DNA of 64,000 bases, from NCBI RefSeq assembly GCF_964340395.1, contig NC_135558.1:8278001-8342000 (forward strand). The letters are read 5' to 3'. The first letter of the stretch is position 1; each line of letters starts with the position of its first letter. The notes under the pieces are model-generated. The model saw only the letters and a list, made by a program, of their open reading frames with translations, searched no databases and was not told where the DNA came from. Made by a program: the position numbers and the translations under genes. The DNA is from Glandiceps talaboti. Its lineage: Eukaryota > Hemichordata > Enteropneusta > Spengelidae. This document shows positions 1-32,353 of this stretch, in pieces.

Positions 1-2400
1 AACAACGGAACCTGGGAAATATTGAACAAATATTGCGAACAGAATCAATGAATCAATCACTTCCAACTATTAGCAGACCGCAGATTTCTCGCCCACACAC
101 GAATGAACTATTAAAAGAAAACGAGCGCACATATTCACCGTAAACAGATCAATTTGGGATATACACAGGAAATAGTTCTATCATGATTGGAGAGCGGAAA
201 AAAACATCGTCTTCCATTTACGTGAGGAAATGGTTCGAGGTGTCGATCGATAATAGTGTAACGTACAGCTCACTCATCCCTCGGCCCGTTTGTCGTGTTT
301 TCTCTGGGGTTGGGACGTGGGGTTGTGGTTAAGGTGGGAATGGGTGGGGGCAATGACTTCATAAGTAGAAATTGTTGTTTGATATAGGTTGTATTCAGTC
401 AGAAAAATATCAAAATAATTGAAAAACAGAAGTACGCGTACGTGGATGTTGATATTCCCAAGTCTCGATCTAACGAGGTAGTGTTGATACGTTGCTATGG
501 TTACGTGGAAACGGAGAGCCGTGAACGGTAATTTGGAACATTGTATATAGAGTATGTTTGAAGTTGCCATAGAAATAGTTGAAAATAACGTGAATACAAA
601 GATGAAAATATACTATGCTATTATGGTGATCGTGTTTACTGCTAGATCTCCGGGAGTAAAAAAACATTTCGTGTTCTATATAAAACCTCCCTGGAGGATT
701 ATCTCGAATGCTAAGTATATTCGTAGTCAACAAGTCTGTGTTATTAATTTTGTTGAACGTTGTTGAACTGGGGCTCGATCGACCCGGATCAACCACTCCA
801 AGTATCAAACCATCCTAGTATCTCATCTTTTGATCGTCGTTGTCGGTCACGTTGTGTTGATGCGTGATATCACGCGTCATCTTCAAATCCGAGGTTCTTT
901 GTCAATACAACTACGAGTTGTGCGACAAAAGACAGCCATTACACAGGCTATGCATGTACGTCGTCTTGAGCAACGACCTTGTAGTAAACAACTAGGCCTT
1001 GAAACGAAGGATGCTACTATAAATATACAAAGGCCGCCGTTTATGTAATGAGGACGGTGAATCATGTCTATCTAGTTTTCATCTTTTGGAATACAGTGAC
1101 AAAAAAACTGAATAAAATTTGAGCTGTAATGTCTCGGTATGAATAATTTCCATGTTATTTCAAAAAATCATATTCTGCGATATTGTAAAAGTCAAATTAC
1201 CTATTTTGTGTGCATTCTTTATGTCATTGCTCAATAAATAATTAACTCTCCGATATCACCTCCATTTCGATATAGGTGTGGATGCATGTGTTTGGAGAGG
1301 TTCCATCTTTACTGCTGAACGACCGATACCGTGTAATAAATACTAGTATACGGTAATCAATTCTCTGTCAATAGGTGGCGCTGTAACCATATCTCAGTCA
1401 GTACATATACATACGTACTCAACAAGGGCATCTAGCACATCTCGGGACGCCGTGTTGTCCTTTTGTTTGTTTTTGTATTTTTTCAAACTTTTGAGTTCAA
1501 AATATTTTATTTGCTTTCACCATAACTGCATGACATGTTTCCGTTTCAGCAAGACATTTACAAAAAAATATTTTTGGAAAAATTTCCCCTAATTGTCAAC
1601 CATAATGTGGAATGACTCAGCAAATTTTGCACAGACCTCCTTCAAAAAAATTTCATCACTAGAAATCATTTATTCTCTGAATGTTGTACTCTGGTTTCTG
1701 AAGTTTCATAATCAAATAATAATGCAAAGAATTGATGAAATCTAAATTTTCGTATAATTATCAATTCTATATTTATAGTCTCTAGAACTCCATATTGTAG
1801 CTTTATTTGAGAGAGTTAGATATATATTTCTCTTATTTACCTACTCTGGATGCCAACGTGGTTTCTAACTAAACCATGTCTGGTCAAACTCCCTCAATCA
1901 GCACAAAATGTTGTTCATCCAATCAGTGAACTCCAACTGTTATAGTGACATAAACAGTGTATAAGTAGCATCCTGAGCTGACAAATATACCATATTTGGA
2001 CATTACAATAACTGCCCCCAATAAACACTAATTTTATGAGGGACTTGTGTTATTAGTTAGAATTTTGTGATTGATTAACCAAGACATGATGTTAATGGCT
2101 GTGTGGGTTGGCTGTGGATGAATTTTAAATTGCATCTCATGCACCTCAGGACTTCTAGAGTAACAACTTTGACTATACTGTAGGCGTGCAAAAGTTGTTT
2201 GGCAGAGCTATAGAAAATGTTGGTCCAAATCTACAGAATGATTCCATGTAATCTTTATTAGGATAACACTACTTCAATTACCCAGGACTGAAACATACCC
2301 CTTTAAAATCAATTTATTATTCATATTTGTTGGGAGTAAATTAACATATCATGAGTTCCTATGGATGGGTTTAAAATAATGTTCTCACAGAAACAACATG
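1..2400. other. Stretch with no recognised gene
   Basis: I see no convincing exon in this stretch. Open frames here are short and have no family resemblance. The first kilobase is somewhat richer in CG dinucleotides than the rest and carries an imperfect X-box-like palindrome near 492-505 (GTTGCTATGGTTAC), so it could hold the promoter of a gene beyond the left edge. That is inference only. From about 1400 the sequence is AT-rich and unremarkable. Confidence 0.5.
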
Positions 2401-2422
2401 TATAATTTTCAAATTTGTTGTA

Positions 2423-2428
2423 TTTATT
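2423..2428 (-). terminator. Candidate poly(A) signal of PTPA
   Basis: TTTATT on the plus strand reads AATAAA on the minus strand. It lies about 420 bases past the PTPA stop codon, a plausible place for the end of its 3' UTR. The hexamer is common in AT-rich DNA, so this is a candidate only. Confidence 0.35.
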
Positions 2429-2849
2429 ACAATGATAATTACATCTATAAACAAAGACAACAGGGATTGGGCTACAAAAAACTTAACTTGGTTGTGTGAA
2501 CCAATCACTGTCTAAGACACAGAATCACAAGGCAACAACTATATTGCAACTGACCAATCAGAGAGTAGCTTTTGGCAAATGTCATCCAAGCAGCATTTGA
2601 TCTAAAAAAAATAAAACACTGTTATCTCGGTTGGGACCATTCTCTGTTGCATGGATTGTCACAAACTCAAACTTGTAGATCATTGTCCAGAACTTGGTCT
2701 TCTGTGTTGCACCCAAAGTGAACTTGTTAGATAATTTCATCATGGGATAAAATTGTGTTTTTGTTATGTGTCTGTCACCACTTTGCTTTCAGCTGAACAG
2801 GGTATAGACACTTGAATGAAATCATCACAATGTTGACTCCGCTAAACTT

Positions 2850-5800
2850 TCATGTTGCTAGTTGAACTGACATGAGCGTTCCAAATAAGAAGTGTTGTAT
2901 GATTGGAAATTTCTTCAAGCACTGAAAAGAAAAGAAAAGAATACACAAAAATAAAACAAATATGTAAATTCTGACTCTTTTTTATACATTATTCTGTGAT
3001 CAGTGCTCCCTCTAAGTTTTATGAGACTGAACAACTTAAGCAGAAGGAAAAAAATGGAAAGGGTGACATGATGGCCGCGCTTGCATCGCTACGGGGCAAT
3101 GGTCCGGAAGAGGAAGCAAAATATGTTTATTTGCAATATGAAGCTAACATTTTTTACCTGCTCTTGGATGCTGAATAGAGAGAAATGAAACTCTATGACA
3201 ACATTTCATTTAATCATTAATTATACTTTATTTGTATATAGTTTCTGTTTCATTTTTGGTGCTTGGATATAAGGTTCTGCAAAAATATGAAATTTGACTT
3301 CAAGAGCAGACAGAGTCCTTGCATACGTAGTGTGCGAATAAGCCTTAGTGGGAACGCTGCAATATTCTTCCTTGATTCAATGAAGCAAGCAAACATCAAA
3401 CAATGCACAAATGATGGATGTATGAATGTCAGACATAGACAAGAAAATTCAGTTATTGATTACATTCTATTGGAATTTCAATATGATTGCTGGCATACAT
3501 GGAATGGAATATGAAAATATGTTGTTATTTTGACAACATGAATGAAAACTGGAAGTTCTCAATAAAACTCCACTCAAAAGGTACAAAACAATTCTAACTA
3601 GATTTTTCACTGTTATTAGAGCATTATCAGGTAAGCAAACAAACTAACTGATACAGTACTGTTATGATTGCACAAGTAAAACCAGATAGATGTAGAAGTA
3701 TATATTACCTCTGCTTTGTACATTTTAAGAAGTCCTGAGTTTACTTTGCCCCAGTGTGGTACTGAACTAATGCCCCATAATGTATTTGAATGTTCAGCAA
3801 ATGGACCAGTCTTCATCTGAAGAAAAAGAGACAAAAAAAAAGTCTTCATATATTGGTACACGAGATATATTGAGCTCTCTTCTTGCCGTACATTCAAAAT
3901 ATACAGCAGAAAATTAAGACACAGAATCATATAGATAAAAGGTCTGTTTATTACAGGTTTCTGATTTACAAGTAGTACCATGAAATGATCAAATGTGTGG
4001 CAAAATACCATGGTCTTATTCAACTACATATAAACTATGGCCTGCACTGAAACAAATGATACCAACTCATATACAGCCAGGTCACGCCAACATGAACATT
4101 TTCCTGACAACTAACCACTTCTCTGCTCCGCACTGATACAAACACCCCTAAATTTGATTGTTTTTCTTTATGGTTTGATCCAAAGTCTTTACAATTTGGG
4201 ATATTCCATTAATGCTAAGGTAAGGGAGGTTGTATGTACTCACAGAATTGATGAATTTAATACAGGCAAAAAACATGTATTCATGGTAGTTGGCTTCTGC
4301 TACTTCAGCTTGAGGAATTGCTGCAGGTAATATCTGAGGATGAGCTAAAATAAAGACATAGTGAAATCGTTGAGATATAATGCAACTTTACAGTGACAGG
4401 AAAAATTGTAAAGTTAGTTTACTTTGAATGTCCCCCTCTATAGTTTCATTCAAATTAGGCACACATTTTGTGCAGTCATTACTTTGTTACACAATAGCAA
4501 ACTCTGAGAAAATTTGATCTTCACAATTTTTCAGAAAAATAAATCAACTGATTGTTGAGTTTTGGAGTAATATTAGATGACATGTTTGTGAATTTCTAGA
4601 GAGATAAGGTGACAAAATTGCTATAAACTGGGGAAGTTAGGCAGCTTTAGCTAAACTCAGGCAAATATAGTCTTACCAATTTTCCAAAACCAGAAAGATA
4701 GAACGACTTACTTGTAAAATCTTTTGTGAGATAGGGTGACAGACATGCTAAAATCTGAAGGAGCTAAGCAGCCCTCTACAATGTCCATGGTAGAGAGTAA
4801 CTAAATTTTTTAGTAAGATAGGGTGACCTGTAAGTTGTAGACTTTCCTGCACTCTAGGGTAACACAGATAAGTAGATCTGTTGTACATTTTTTTTTAGAT
4901 CAACGAGGCAGAAGGCACAAAATTTCAATGTTGTGTGCATTCCTTCAACCACTTGGTGTGTACCATGAAATTAAAGGCATACTACAATGACTACAATCTA
5001 AGTCTACATATGGGTGAAGTATGTCAACTTTTTCAAATGGGACACAATGTAAGTGTTATCAAGTACCTATTAACTGAGAACTTCCCCATATAAACGGTAG
5101 AAACTGAAAGTCATCTAAACCCCAAACACCTTGACTACCAGCTGGCTCCATTCTGTATGTGGTTTGAAGTTTTCTTGTAACATCTAAATACCTGGAAATG
5201 AATTATAACAAGTCATTTCTGAGATTCTGATAGCAGAGGTTTACAATTCTTGACTGTAAAGGTAATTTTACCAATATTGTAACAAACTTTCTATTTAATA
5301 CAATTCGGATATACATGTAATGTATACTCAACAAAGTATTGAATTTTGGAGATATTTGTTTTCTATCATCAGGGGGGTCTGACACGAAAAACCACTTCCT
5401 TCCTAGGAGATGTGTCAAGTACCATTTTAAATATTTCCCTCTTGAGGGCGCTGTTCACTACAATTCAGAAGGTATATCACACAATGAAGAACAATGACAA
5501 TGATAAAGTCTATCAATCCTTACCTACTGAAAACTTTGTGGACTACTGCAACATTATCTTTTTCTGTAAGAACTCTTAATTTGTACAAACAACATAGAAA
5601 TGTTGCAAAATTCATTTCATGGCCTGAAAAACATACAAGAAAGATACATTAGTTGTAGTATCAGCTGATCATTGTATGTTTCATGAGTGTGGATACTAAG
5701 TATTATGCATTACATATGCCCAGTTTGAGCCATTTCTCAGTACCTGAAATAGAATATTACTACCTAGGTACATCATAAAAATAACGAACATTCGATTTCT

Positions 5801-7650
5801 TGGTCAATACCACAACTTCTCCAAGTGCTTCAAATGCATTTCTATAGGCACATGTGAGAATCAACCTTCTTGTTCTACTTTGACCCTCTAGCATGAGGTA
5901 AAATACTATTGTAGGTACTGAGAATAAGTCAACCTTCTACACATGAGTCTTCATCATAGTATACCGGCTTACCTGTTCCATAGTCTATTCTAGTTGAATT
6001 ACCAAAACTATCCAAAATATAAACTTCTAGTTCAACAACAGACTCTTGATACTGAGATGGAAGCATTGGTTGGAGTAATGACCTTATGTTCTACAAAAAA
6101 AAATAAAAAATCAGTCGTTACTTGGTGGAAGGGAATGAAATAAAGGGAAAGGTAAGTTTTCGGTGATACATATTTTTTATGATATATAAAGTTTTCACTT
6201 GAGAGATACTTGTGGGAATATTTTTGTCAAAACATGAAAATTTATATTTTTTAGGATTTTACTGTTTAGTTATTGGGTATGTGAATACTTTTATTTCTTT
6301 TGATTATCAGAATGGCTTGATCTTCATTATCTGGCTTCTTTGATAATCCAAACTGTTCAGTTCCTTGAACTCAAATAGACTCAGCATGCCCTCTAATGAT
6401 AGCCACATTCTGTTTTGTGGGTCAGTATGATAAAAAATGGCATTTCTTGTGAGTCACCACATAGTAAGAGATAGAACACCAGAAATTGTGTGTATCAGTG
6501 GTGCATCTAATTGGCTTAGAAGGCACACTGCATAGACCTATTGTTTCTTTATCATGTGGGTATTTTGCTAAGGCTTGGTAGCCACGGTAACAGAGGGGGA
6601 AATCTGGCACAACTGCATCTATTTGCTCTACCTTGTATTATAACTTGAGTTTGGAACGCCCATAAAACACCTAAAAACAGGGGTAAATCATACATTCCTA
6701 CTCTCCTTAGAAAAGTGTTACGTACTTGTTTCATACATTTGATATTACAGACACTCACCTCTTGTAGTCGTTTGTACCAGTCTCTAAATGCTTTATTACC
6801 AAACCTCTGTGGTTGATCTATAGGTGGGATTTCATCAATCCATCTACTCAACATTGTCAGCATGTCTACCAACTTTGTACAAACCTACACAAGAAACAAA
6901 ACAGAAGTTGTAACATTGAGCCATGATTTTGGGTGAATTTGACTTAGATGAACACATTATACATGGCTACATAACATAAGATATGTGTCACTCCACCCTT
7001 GACTGGCGTGTCAGGGCGCCCCATCACGGTATACCTTACAGACTAAATAACATATACATAGTTCTATATTTAAAATTGATCATGTACCATAATTTATTCC
7101 TCTTTCTCCTTTGAGGGTATTTTTCTGTACACGACTATAATACAAGTTATATACATACATTATATCATCAATTTGTGCAATTAATTTTTTTTTAAGATTG
7201 TCATTATACATGTATTAAGAACAACTCCTTGTCCATTATATTGTAATGATGGTTCATGTCTGTACAAATTTTACTGCTACATACACAACTTAGACTTTAT
7301 CTTTCTTTTTTTATTTTACTTTTTTATCCAGAATATTAACATACACTAACAGTATCATCTCCCTTGTATTATAAATGTATCTACCAAACATACTCATCAT
7401 TCTTTCATTGTATCTGCTTTCTGATGCCCAAAAATTTAACTCATTTTCGTAAGCCAGAATAAATATTTTCTCCTTACGCACCAAAAAACTCTGGGCGGGG
7501 TGCAGTCTGTTAAACACTGTGGTAAAGAGGCTAATGCAATGATTTTACAACAAAGACCTTTGAGGGATGATGAAGTCTTTTATCAGAAATCATGATTATT
7601 ACACATGCCAAATAATAATGATAATTTTAATTATTATTACATACATTTAT

Positions 7651-7681
<31 letters not shown>

Positions 7682-8774
7682 CTTTATTTATACTGGATAG
7701 TTCTTTAAGCATATAAACACTTGTCTCCCAAGAAGTCCAGTGAGGGCCATCCCTCATGGGTTCAGTGTTAATGCAGGAGGAAACCGGAGTACCCGGGGAA
7801 AACCTGCGTTGTTCGGTAGAGTCAAACTGAACGACACTCTTCTTATTTACAGCATGGTAAATTTAATCGAACCCTGAATGGGGTTCGAACCCCGACCGCA
7901 GTGGTAAGAGGCAAGTGGTTTAACCACTAGGCCACCGACAACCCTAGTTATTATCAATAAAGTATAAAAGTACAATAAAAATCAATAAAGAACGAATCTT
8001 ACCTCTGACATGTCATATTTATCTGTCATTGTTGTTCCTTTGACGCTGTCATTCAGTGATAAAACAAAGCCCAAGTAATCTCTGAATGCCTGAGATTTCT
8101 CCCATCTTGGCATGTCCATGGGAGATTTGATTTCTTTTTTGGGCAAGACAAACTGGGGGGTATTATCACTGCAATCATTTTGTTGCTCGGTGTTTGACGT
8201 TGTCTGGTTCTCTGTGGTAGATACTGCAGGACTCTCTGCGGCATCTCCTTTTACCTCTGTGTCTACAGTTGTGGAGAGAAATGGTATTTAAAAAATATTT
8301 TCATGCATGGTAGAGGGGGTGGGTCAGGATTTTTTGCGCAACGACTTGATAAAAATTGAGTGGGGGGGGGGGGTCTATATTTTTATAGCCTCGGTCTTTT
8401 GAAAAACACACCCTCTCCTCTGTAATTTCTGTCCAGTCCCTTATATTGAAGAACTGTGCACTGTCATGTTTCAACAACTTCAAGTTTCCAGACAGACGAG
8501 ACTCGAGACCGACGCAAGGTTTTTTCATGGGATTCATCCTACATTTGCAAATTCCTTATTATTATATAGTTGATGCAAATGCACGACCTGATTTGTTCAA
8601 AACTGGTTGTAAGCAATAAAACTGTTATTTACGCCAGCTACTCATAATCATACACAAGGCAATTAATATACGTACGTAACAACAAGTATTGGTGCTTGTA
8701 CGTCTACGATACAGATACAGATAATAAGAACTGTCAGATAGAAACTCACCTTCGGCATGTTCGGTATCCGCCAT
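2850..8774 (-). CDS. PTPA: Serine/threonine-protein phosphatase 2A activator (PTPA)
   Basis: This is a peptidyl-prolyl isomerase-like activator that remodels the PP2A catalytic subunit so that it gains metal and phosphatase activity. Nine exons on the minus strand: 8750-8774, 8003-8262, 6759-6884, 5973-6090, 5524-5623, 5067-5191, 4244-4344, 3709-3816 and 2850-2921. All junctions are GT-AG and phase-consistent, giving 344 residues against roughly 320-360 in animal PTPA. Recognised stretches, compared from memory with human PTPA, are [20 protein letters not shown] (exon 3), [13 protein letters not shown] (exons 4-5), [17 protein letters not shown] and [12 protein letters not shown] (exon 6), and [14 protein letters not shown] and [15 protein letters not shown] (exon 8). 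The last exon ends [19 protein letters not shown]. The N-terminal ~40 residues are low-complexity and acidic, as expected. The start Met (8772-8774) begins MADTEHAE and is separated by a 487-base intron. The gene is divergent from CRAT. No break is seen. Confidence 0.96.
3001..3358. mobile_element. Possible hAT-type non-autonomous element
   Basis: The left end reads CAGTGCTCCCTCTAAG and the right end reads CTTAGTGGGAACGCTG, which is an imperfect inverted match to it. The left end also resembles the ends of the two clearer hAT-type elements at 6382 and 18101. I see no matching 8-base target duplication here (TCTGTGAT against CAATATTC), so the pairing of these ends is uncertain. It lies in the intron between PTPA exons 8 and 9. 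Confidence 0.35.
6382..6530 (-). mobile_element. hAT-type MITE in a PTPA intron
   Basis: Its ends are CAGCATGCCCTCTAAT and TTAGAAGGCACACTG. Read on the minus strand, the whole 149 bases align by eye with the element at 18101-18271, including CTATCTCTTACTATGTGGTG and GGCTATCATTAGAGGGCA. The flanks AATAGACT and CATAGACC look like a decayed 8-base target duplication with six of eight matching. It is non-autonomous with no coding content. It sits in the PTPA intron between exons 3 and 4. Confidence 0.7.
7652..7946 (-). mobile_element. tRNA-derived SINE (family A), near full length
   Basis: On the minus strand it starts with a tRNA-like head: GTTGTCGGTGGCCTAGTGG, where GTGGCCTAGTGG resembles an A box, then GGGGTTCGAACCCC, a good B box. 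The body carries ACCGGAGTACCCGGGGAAAA on the plus strand, a core I recall from many marine invertebrate SINEs. A (TTA)n tail (plus strand about 7652-7682) forms the 3' end. It lies in the PTPA intron between exons 2 and 3. A head fragment of the same family is at 27196. Confidence 0.75.
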
Positions 8775-9114
8775 GCTTGAATTTTTAATGCGCATGTGTC
8801 ATGACCTCAAGCCCAGAACGTCCACAGCACAGTCGACTTTGGTATATATCATCAGCCACGTATATATTTGTATTTGTGCTACAAATTCGTAGTTCATCGC
8901 AATACCACGTCTAGAGAGCGGTTAGAGTGACCGACAGCTACTTGTTCATGCACTTTGAACTCTTGCCTTGGTTTTGAAAGTACGTACGCACGTAACCAGT
9001 GACCCGTGGTTCATGAGTCTGATCGATCTAAAGTAGGGTCGCAAAAGGTGCACACGGGGAAAGTACACTACGCAATAACAAGATTAGAAAGCCAAGGACG
9101 GACGGAGCTGCGAC
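8775..9114. promoter_or_regulatory. Shared bidirectional promoter of PTPA and CRAT
   Basis: Only 340 bases separate the start codons of the two divergent genes, so both transcription starts must lie here unless there are further upstream 5' exons. Visible motifs are TGCGCATGTG at 8789-8798, one change from an NRF1-type palindrome, and TCATGACCTCA just after it, which holds a nuclear-receptor half site (reverse TGAGGTCA). Both motif types are common in promoters of mitochondrial metabolism genes, but their function here is inference. No clear TATA box was chosen. Confidence 0.65.
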
Positions 9115-28869
<19,755 letters not shown>

Positions 28870-28893
<24 letters not shown>

Positions 28894-28923
28894 TGCAGGC
28901 AGTGTGAAAGATCCAAACTATAG
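28870..28923 (+). repeat. In-frame duplication of the CRAT SKL-stop segment
   Basis: The last 24 coding bases (28870-28893, encoding QCEGSKL and stop) recur at 28900-28923 with one change, so the second copy reads QCERSKL and stop. The period is 30 bases, which keeps the frame: readthrough of the first TAG would add a short tail that again ends in SKL. Confidence 0.9.
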
Positions 28924-30968
28924 AGGGGAGGGAGATAAAACTTTAGGTCCCAATGATAACCTTGTTGTGATAATGCTATATGCTGATAGACCAACTTGAA
29001 GAAATCATGAAAGTATTGGTTACAGCTAACATGACAAACATGGAAACAAACATGTAGGTTTCCCAATGATATATGCCCAATTGACGGAATATGTGATGAA
29101 AGTCCATGGAATGCTCATATATCTGAAATCATGTCAGTCGTTAACTCCAAATTTTATAAAATAGTATGAAGTGAATAATTCCATATATGATTCTTGACAT
29201 GCTGAAGATCAGATAGTCATATCAACTGTAGGAGAAATTTTATCAGGTACAGGTGCACAACATACCTAGATGTAGAAAATGAACTAGTGGCAGTTATTAA
29301 TGCCCTTATTTGGTGAAGTTGTACTGGATTCATTCTAGTTGTGTTGAAAAATTGAAAAATGTGCTTCCTATATTATAGTAACAGAAAAGATTGATGATGT
29401 TGTGCCCATTTTGTAATAGCGTATTAAAATCAGATCGAGCGCTATTTGGCCTAATTGTGAATACATATTGAATATATATATATAGTACAACTGTGTGACT
29501 TTGATTTGGAAAATGGTGTTTTTTGAATGAAAACACAAAATCGTGTTCCTAGACTAAGAATCTAAAGTCAAATATATCATATTGTTTCAAGTATCAAGGA
29601 CCTAATTCAAAGTAGCTATAGATTGCTTTAATTTCCACAAGCAATCTTAAATACAAGTGACCTCAAATGTTTACTTTATTGGTTATCAGTGTATCATGTT
29701 TACAGTACTGGATAAAAAGTATTTTATGTTTATTTCATTTTAATGAAGTTATCCAATTGATTTGTTGTGTAGATTTTATGTAAACTTAGGCTACCCGCTG
29801 GCCATCTCAATTTCTAGATTATTTTTATCACAGAGGCAAGGTTTTTTTTAGACAAATTTCACAGTTGTTTGTATCCTTGGTAAGAGCTAACAAGAAACTA
29901 GGTTTATTACTAGCACAAGTTTTCAAAAAAAAAAGGTTTGTAAGGTTGTTCTGTCCTTCCATAGTGTGTGAATATGTGCACAGGTCTAAAACTAGAGAAT
30001 TGTGTATTAAAATTGTTTTTATATATAGTTTTATTTTTGTCTTGAATTTGATTTCCAAGTTTGTGACATAATTTTCATAGTGTGTTTACTTTTAAAAGTC
30101 AAACTCTCAAAGTCATCTACTGCATAATGTATGAATGAGTTGTATTCATTTATGCTAATTCTGTTAATGATTATCAGGATATGCAAATTTATGGTAATGA
30201 TATGTTAATACAGATCCTCTCATTTTGCACTGTATATAGAAGGTGATTTTATTGGTCAGCCAGCAGAACCATGTGATATACCTGTAAATGTTTGCAAAGC
30301 ATAGCAATGTCATTTATAGGAATTAGCCTAATTATAATTTTTGCATTCTTAAAACTGGTTGAATATTATTTTCCATCTGACTGAAATATGTAAAATGAAA
30401 TTAAATTGCTGGTGGTTTCAAGATTTTCTGCATACTTTCAAAACATGTATTATTAATCAACAACCAATGCAAGTAATTATCAGAGTTTTTGTAAAGTTAT
30501 TAATCTTGATGCAACTGCTTGAGTTGGCTTAAGCAATTCTTCAGGTTATATTCGACAGGGTGTTGTGCACTAAAAACTAAATGGACAATTTTTCTGAATT
30601 TTTGTCGTGCAGCCAAATGAGTGTGAAAAGAGTGTGAGTGCAAGTGTTCTGAACATCTACGTAAGAACATTTTCAATTAACTATAATAACAAATGAGAAA
30701 TGAGCAATTGGTATATTTCTTTCCCGTTGTTTGACCGCAAACGTCACCTTCCATGAGTCATGTCTAGGAAATTTGTCTATGATCTTTAGTTTAACAATTA
30801 GTCTGCACAAATTAAATGCGATGTGTTGAGAAGCAATGTATGAATAATACGAAACATTTCATCTTGTGTAGCAGTATTTTTGAGATTCAAGATTAAAGAA
30901 TTGATGTCTTGTGTACATCAATATGTGAAATGTAAATACATTTTTATGACTTGGAGTGAATTTACAAA

Positions 30969-30974
30969 ATAAAA
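30969..30974 (+). terminator. Candidate poly(A) signal for CRAT copy 1
   Basis: An AATAAA lies in the AT-rich tail about 2.1 kb past the stop. The stretch 28924-31139 holds no exon that I can recognise and is probably long 3' UTR plus intergenic DNA. Nearer signals may be used instead. Confidence 0.2.
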
Positions 30975-31139
30975 CTAATAATAGTAAATAACATATTGTT
31001 CTTGTTTTTTCTTCTTCTTCTTCTCATTTATTTCACAATCACATATAGCACAGACGTTGGGATGAATTTAGTGTCTCCCAAAATTCTCAAGCTTGCAGAC
31101 ATAGTTTGTAATGAGGAATGTAATGATTGTAATGATTGT

Positions 31140-31385
31140 TAGAGGGGCTAGCTTGTAACATGTTCATTGCTGGTTAGAGCCTTGTGGCATCCATTCGTTT
31201 GGTAATGACTAAGACCTGTGGGGTGGGGATGGGGGTTGAAGGGTGTGAACTACCATTGAGCCCCAATCAACCAAGCTTCATATATAAATGGACACTGGAA
31301 GGACAAGGTTGCCATGTGAAGGATTTTAATTCCATGTAGTTACAGAGGCAGCAGGGAGTATGTGCTCCCAGAGGCTTTGGGGAAA
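31140..31385 (+). mobile_element. SINE family B fragment, decayed
   Basis: CAATCAACCAAGCTTCATAT, then AAGGTTGCCATGTGAAGG and GTATGTGCTCCCAGAGG follow the same order as in the family B copy at 24487. The tRNA-like head is poorly preserved. A LINE fragment begins directly after it. Confidence 0.5.
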
Positions 31386-32141
31386 GACAGATCACACCAC
31401 AGTCATGATAAATATCAAAACCCATTTGCGACACTAGAAGAAGTCAAAGAAGTTAAGTACTTGGGCATCATACTTCAACACAACCTGAAATGGGATCAGC
31501 AGACACGTCATGCAGCCACAAAAGCCACCAAAATACTAAACTTCACTCAAAGAAACTTTCACCACTGTTCTAGGACTGTCAAACAAAACTTGTACAAAAC
31601 CATAGTCCAACCACACCTTCAATATACATCAGCAGCCTTGAACCCAGGAACACAAAAGTATATTGAGACCCTTCAAAAAGTTCAACGCAGAGCAGCAAGA
31701 TTTGTACTTGGGGATTACAAACCAAAATCAAGTGTTACAGAATGCTACAAAAACTAGAATGGGACACAATAGAAGTTAGAAGAAAAACTCAACAGCTCAC
31801 AATCTTACACAAAATCCTAAACGACAAAACAGGCCTCAACTCATAAAATTACATCAGGCCCAAAATCACGCGAAGTAGAAGAACCTACAACTTGAAATGT
31901 ACCGCTACACATCAACACCCTCCATCCATTCCTTTTATCCGGAAGCCACATTATGGAACAGCTTACCACAAAGTACTGTTGACATGCAATCTTGTGAGAC
32001 ATTCAAAATCCTCATAAGAAACCAGCACCCCACAAGGTCCATCTAAACGCCCACCACCACTCTCGTCAGAACCTTCCAGTTATAGTCCCTGGTGGACCAA
32101 TTTTGGAAGTGAAGACTACAAGGTACAAGGTACAAGGTACA
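31380..32141 (+). mobile_element. CR1/L2-like LINE, 3' end fragment
   Basis: The conceptual protein has the C-terminal part of a non-LTR reverse transcriptase ORF: EVKYLGIILQHNLKWDQQT, then KATKILNFTQRNFHHCSR, VQPHLQYTSAALNPG and VQRRAARFVLGDY. After a frame change near 31740 it continues MLQKLEWDTIEVRRKTQQL, reaches a stop near 31843, and ends with LWNSLPQSTV. So only the 3' quarter is present and it is dead. The 3' terminus is a short ACAAGGT repeat (32118-32141), as is usual for CR1/L2 elements. It lies between the two CRAT genes. Confidence 0.85.
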
Positions 32142-32353
32142 GAAAGCCACAAATATTTCACCCAGTCTCAAAATTTAAAGAGAACTTTCTGTATGTATAA
32201 TGTGTTTACTTCCATCGTCGGCATAGAACGTTATTGACTCGAATGTTTTTGTTTAGAATATTTTGTCATTCAATCTGGGACACGGGGTCGCTCTGATAAT
32301 AGATCTATTGTAAGTAAACACTGGTTGGTTGAATAAAGTCCAGTGGTTGAAGA

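Noticed and set aside
3616-4023. A separate 135-residue minus-strand gene
   Set aside because: Only its middle part (3709-3816) is coding, as PTPA exon 8; the rest is intron read-through.
6552-6872. A separate 106-residue minus-strand gene
   Set aside because: It contains PTPA exon 3 (6759-6884) and then runs into intron.
7878-7946. tRNA gene on the minus strand with a perfect B box
   Set aside because: It is followed by the SINE body and a (TTA)n tail, so it is a SINE head and not a working tRNA.
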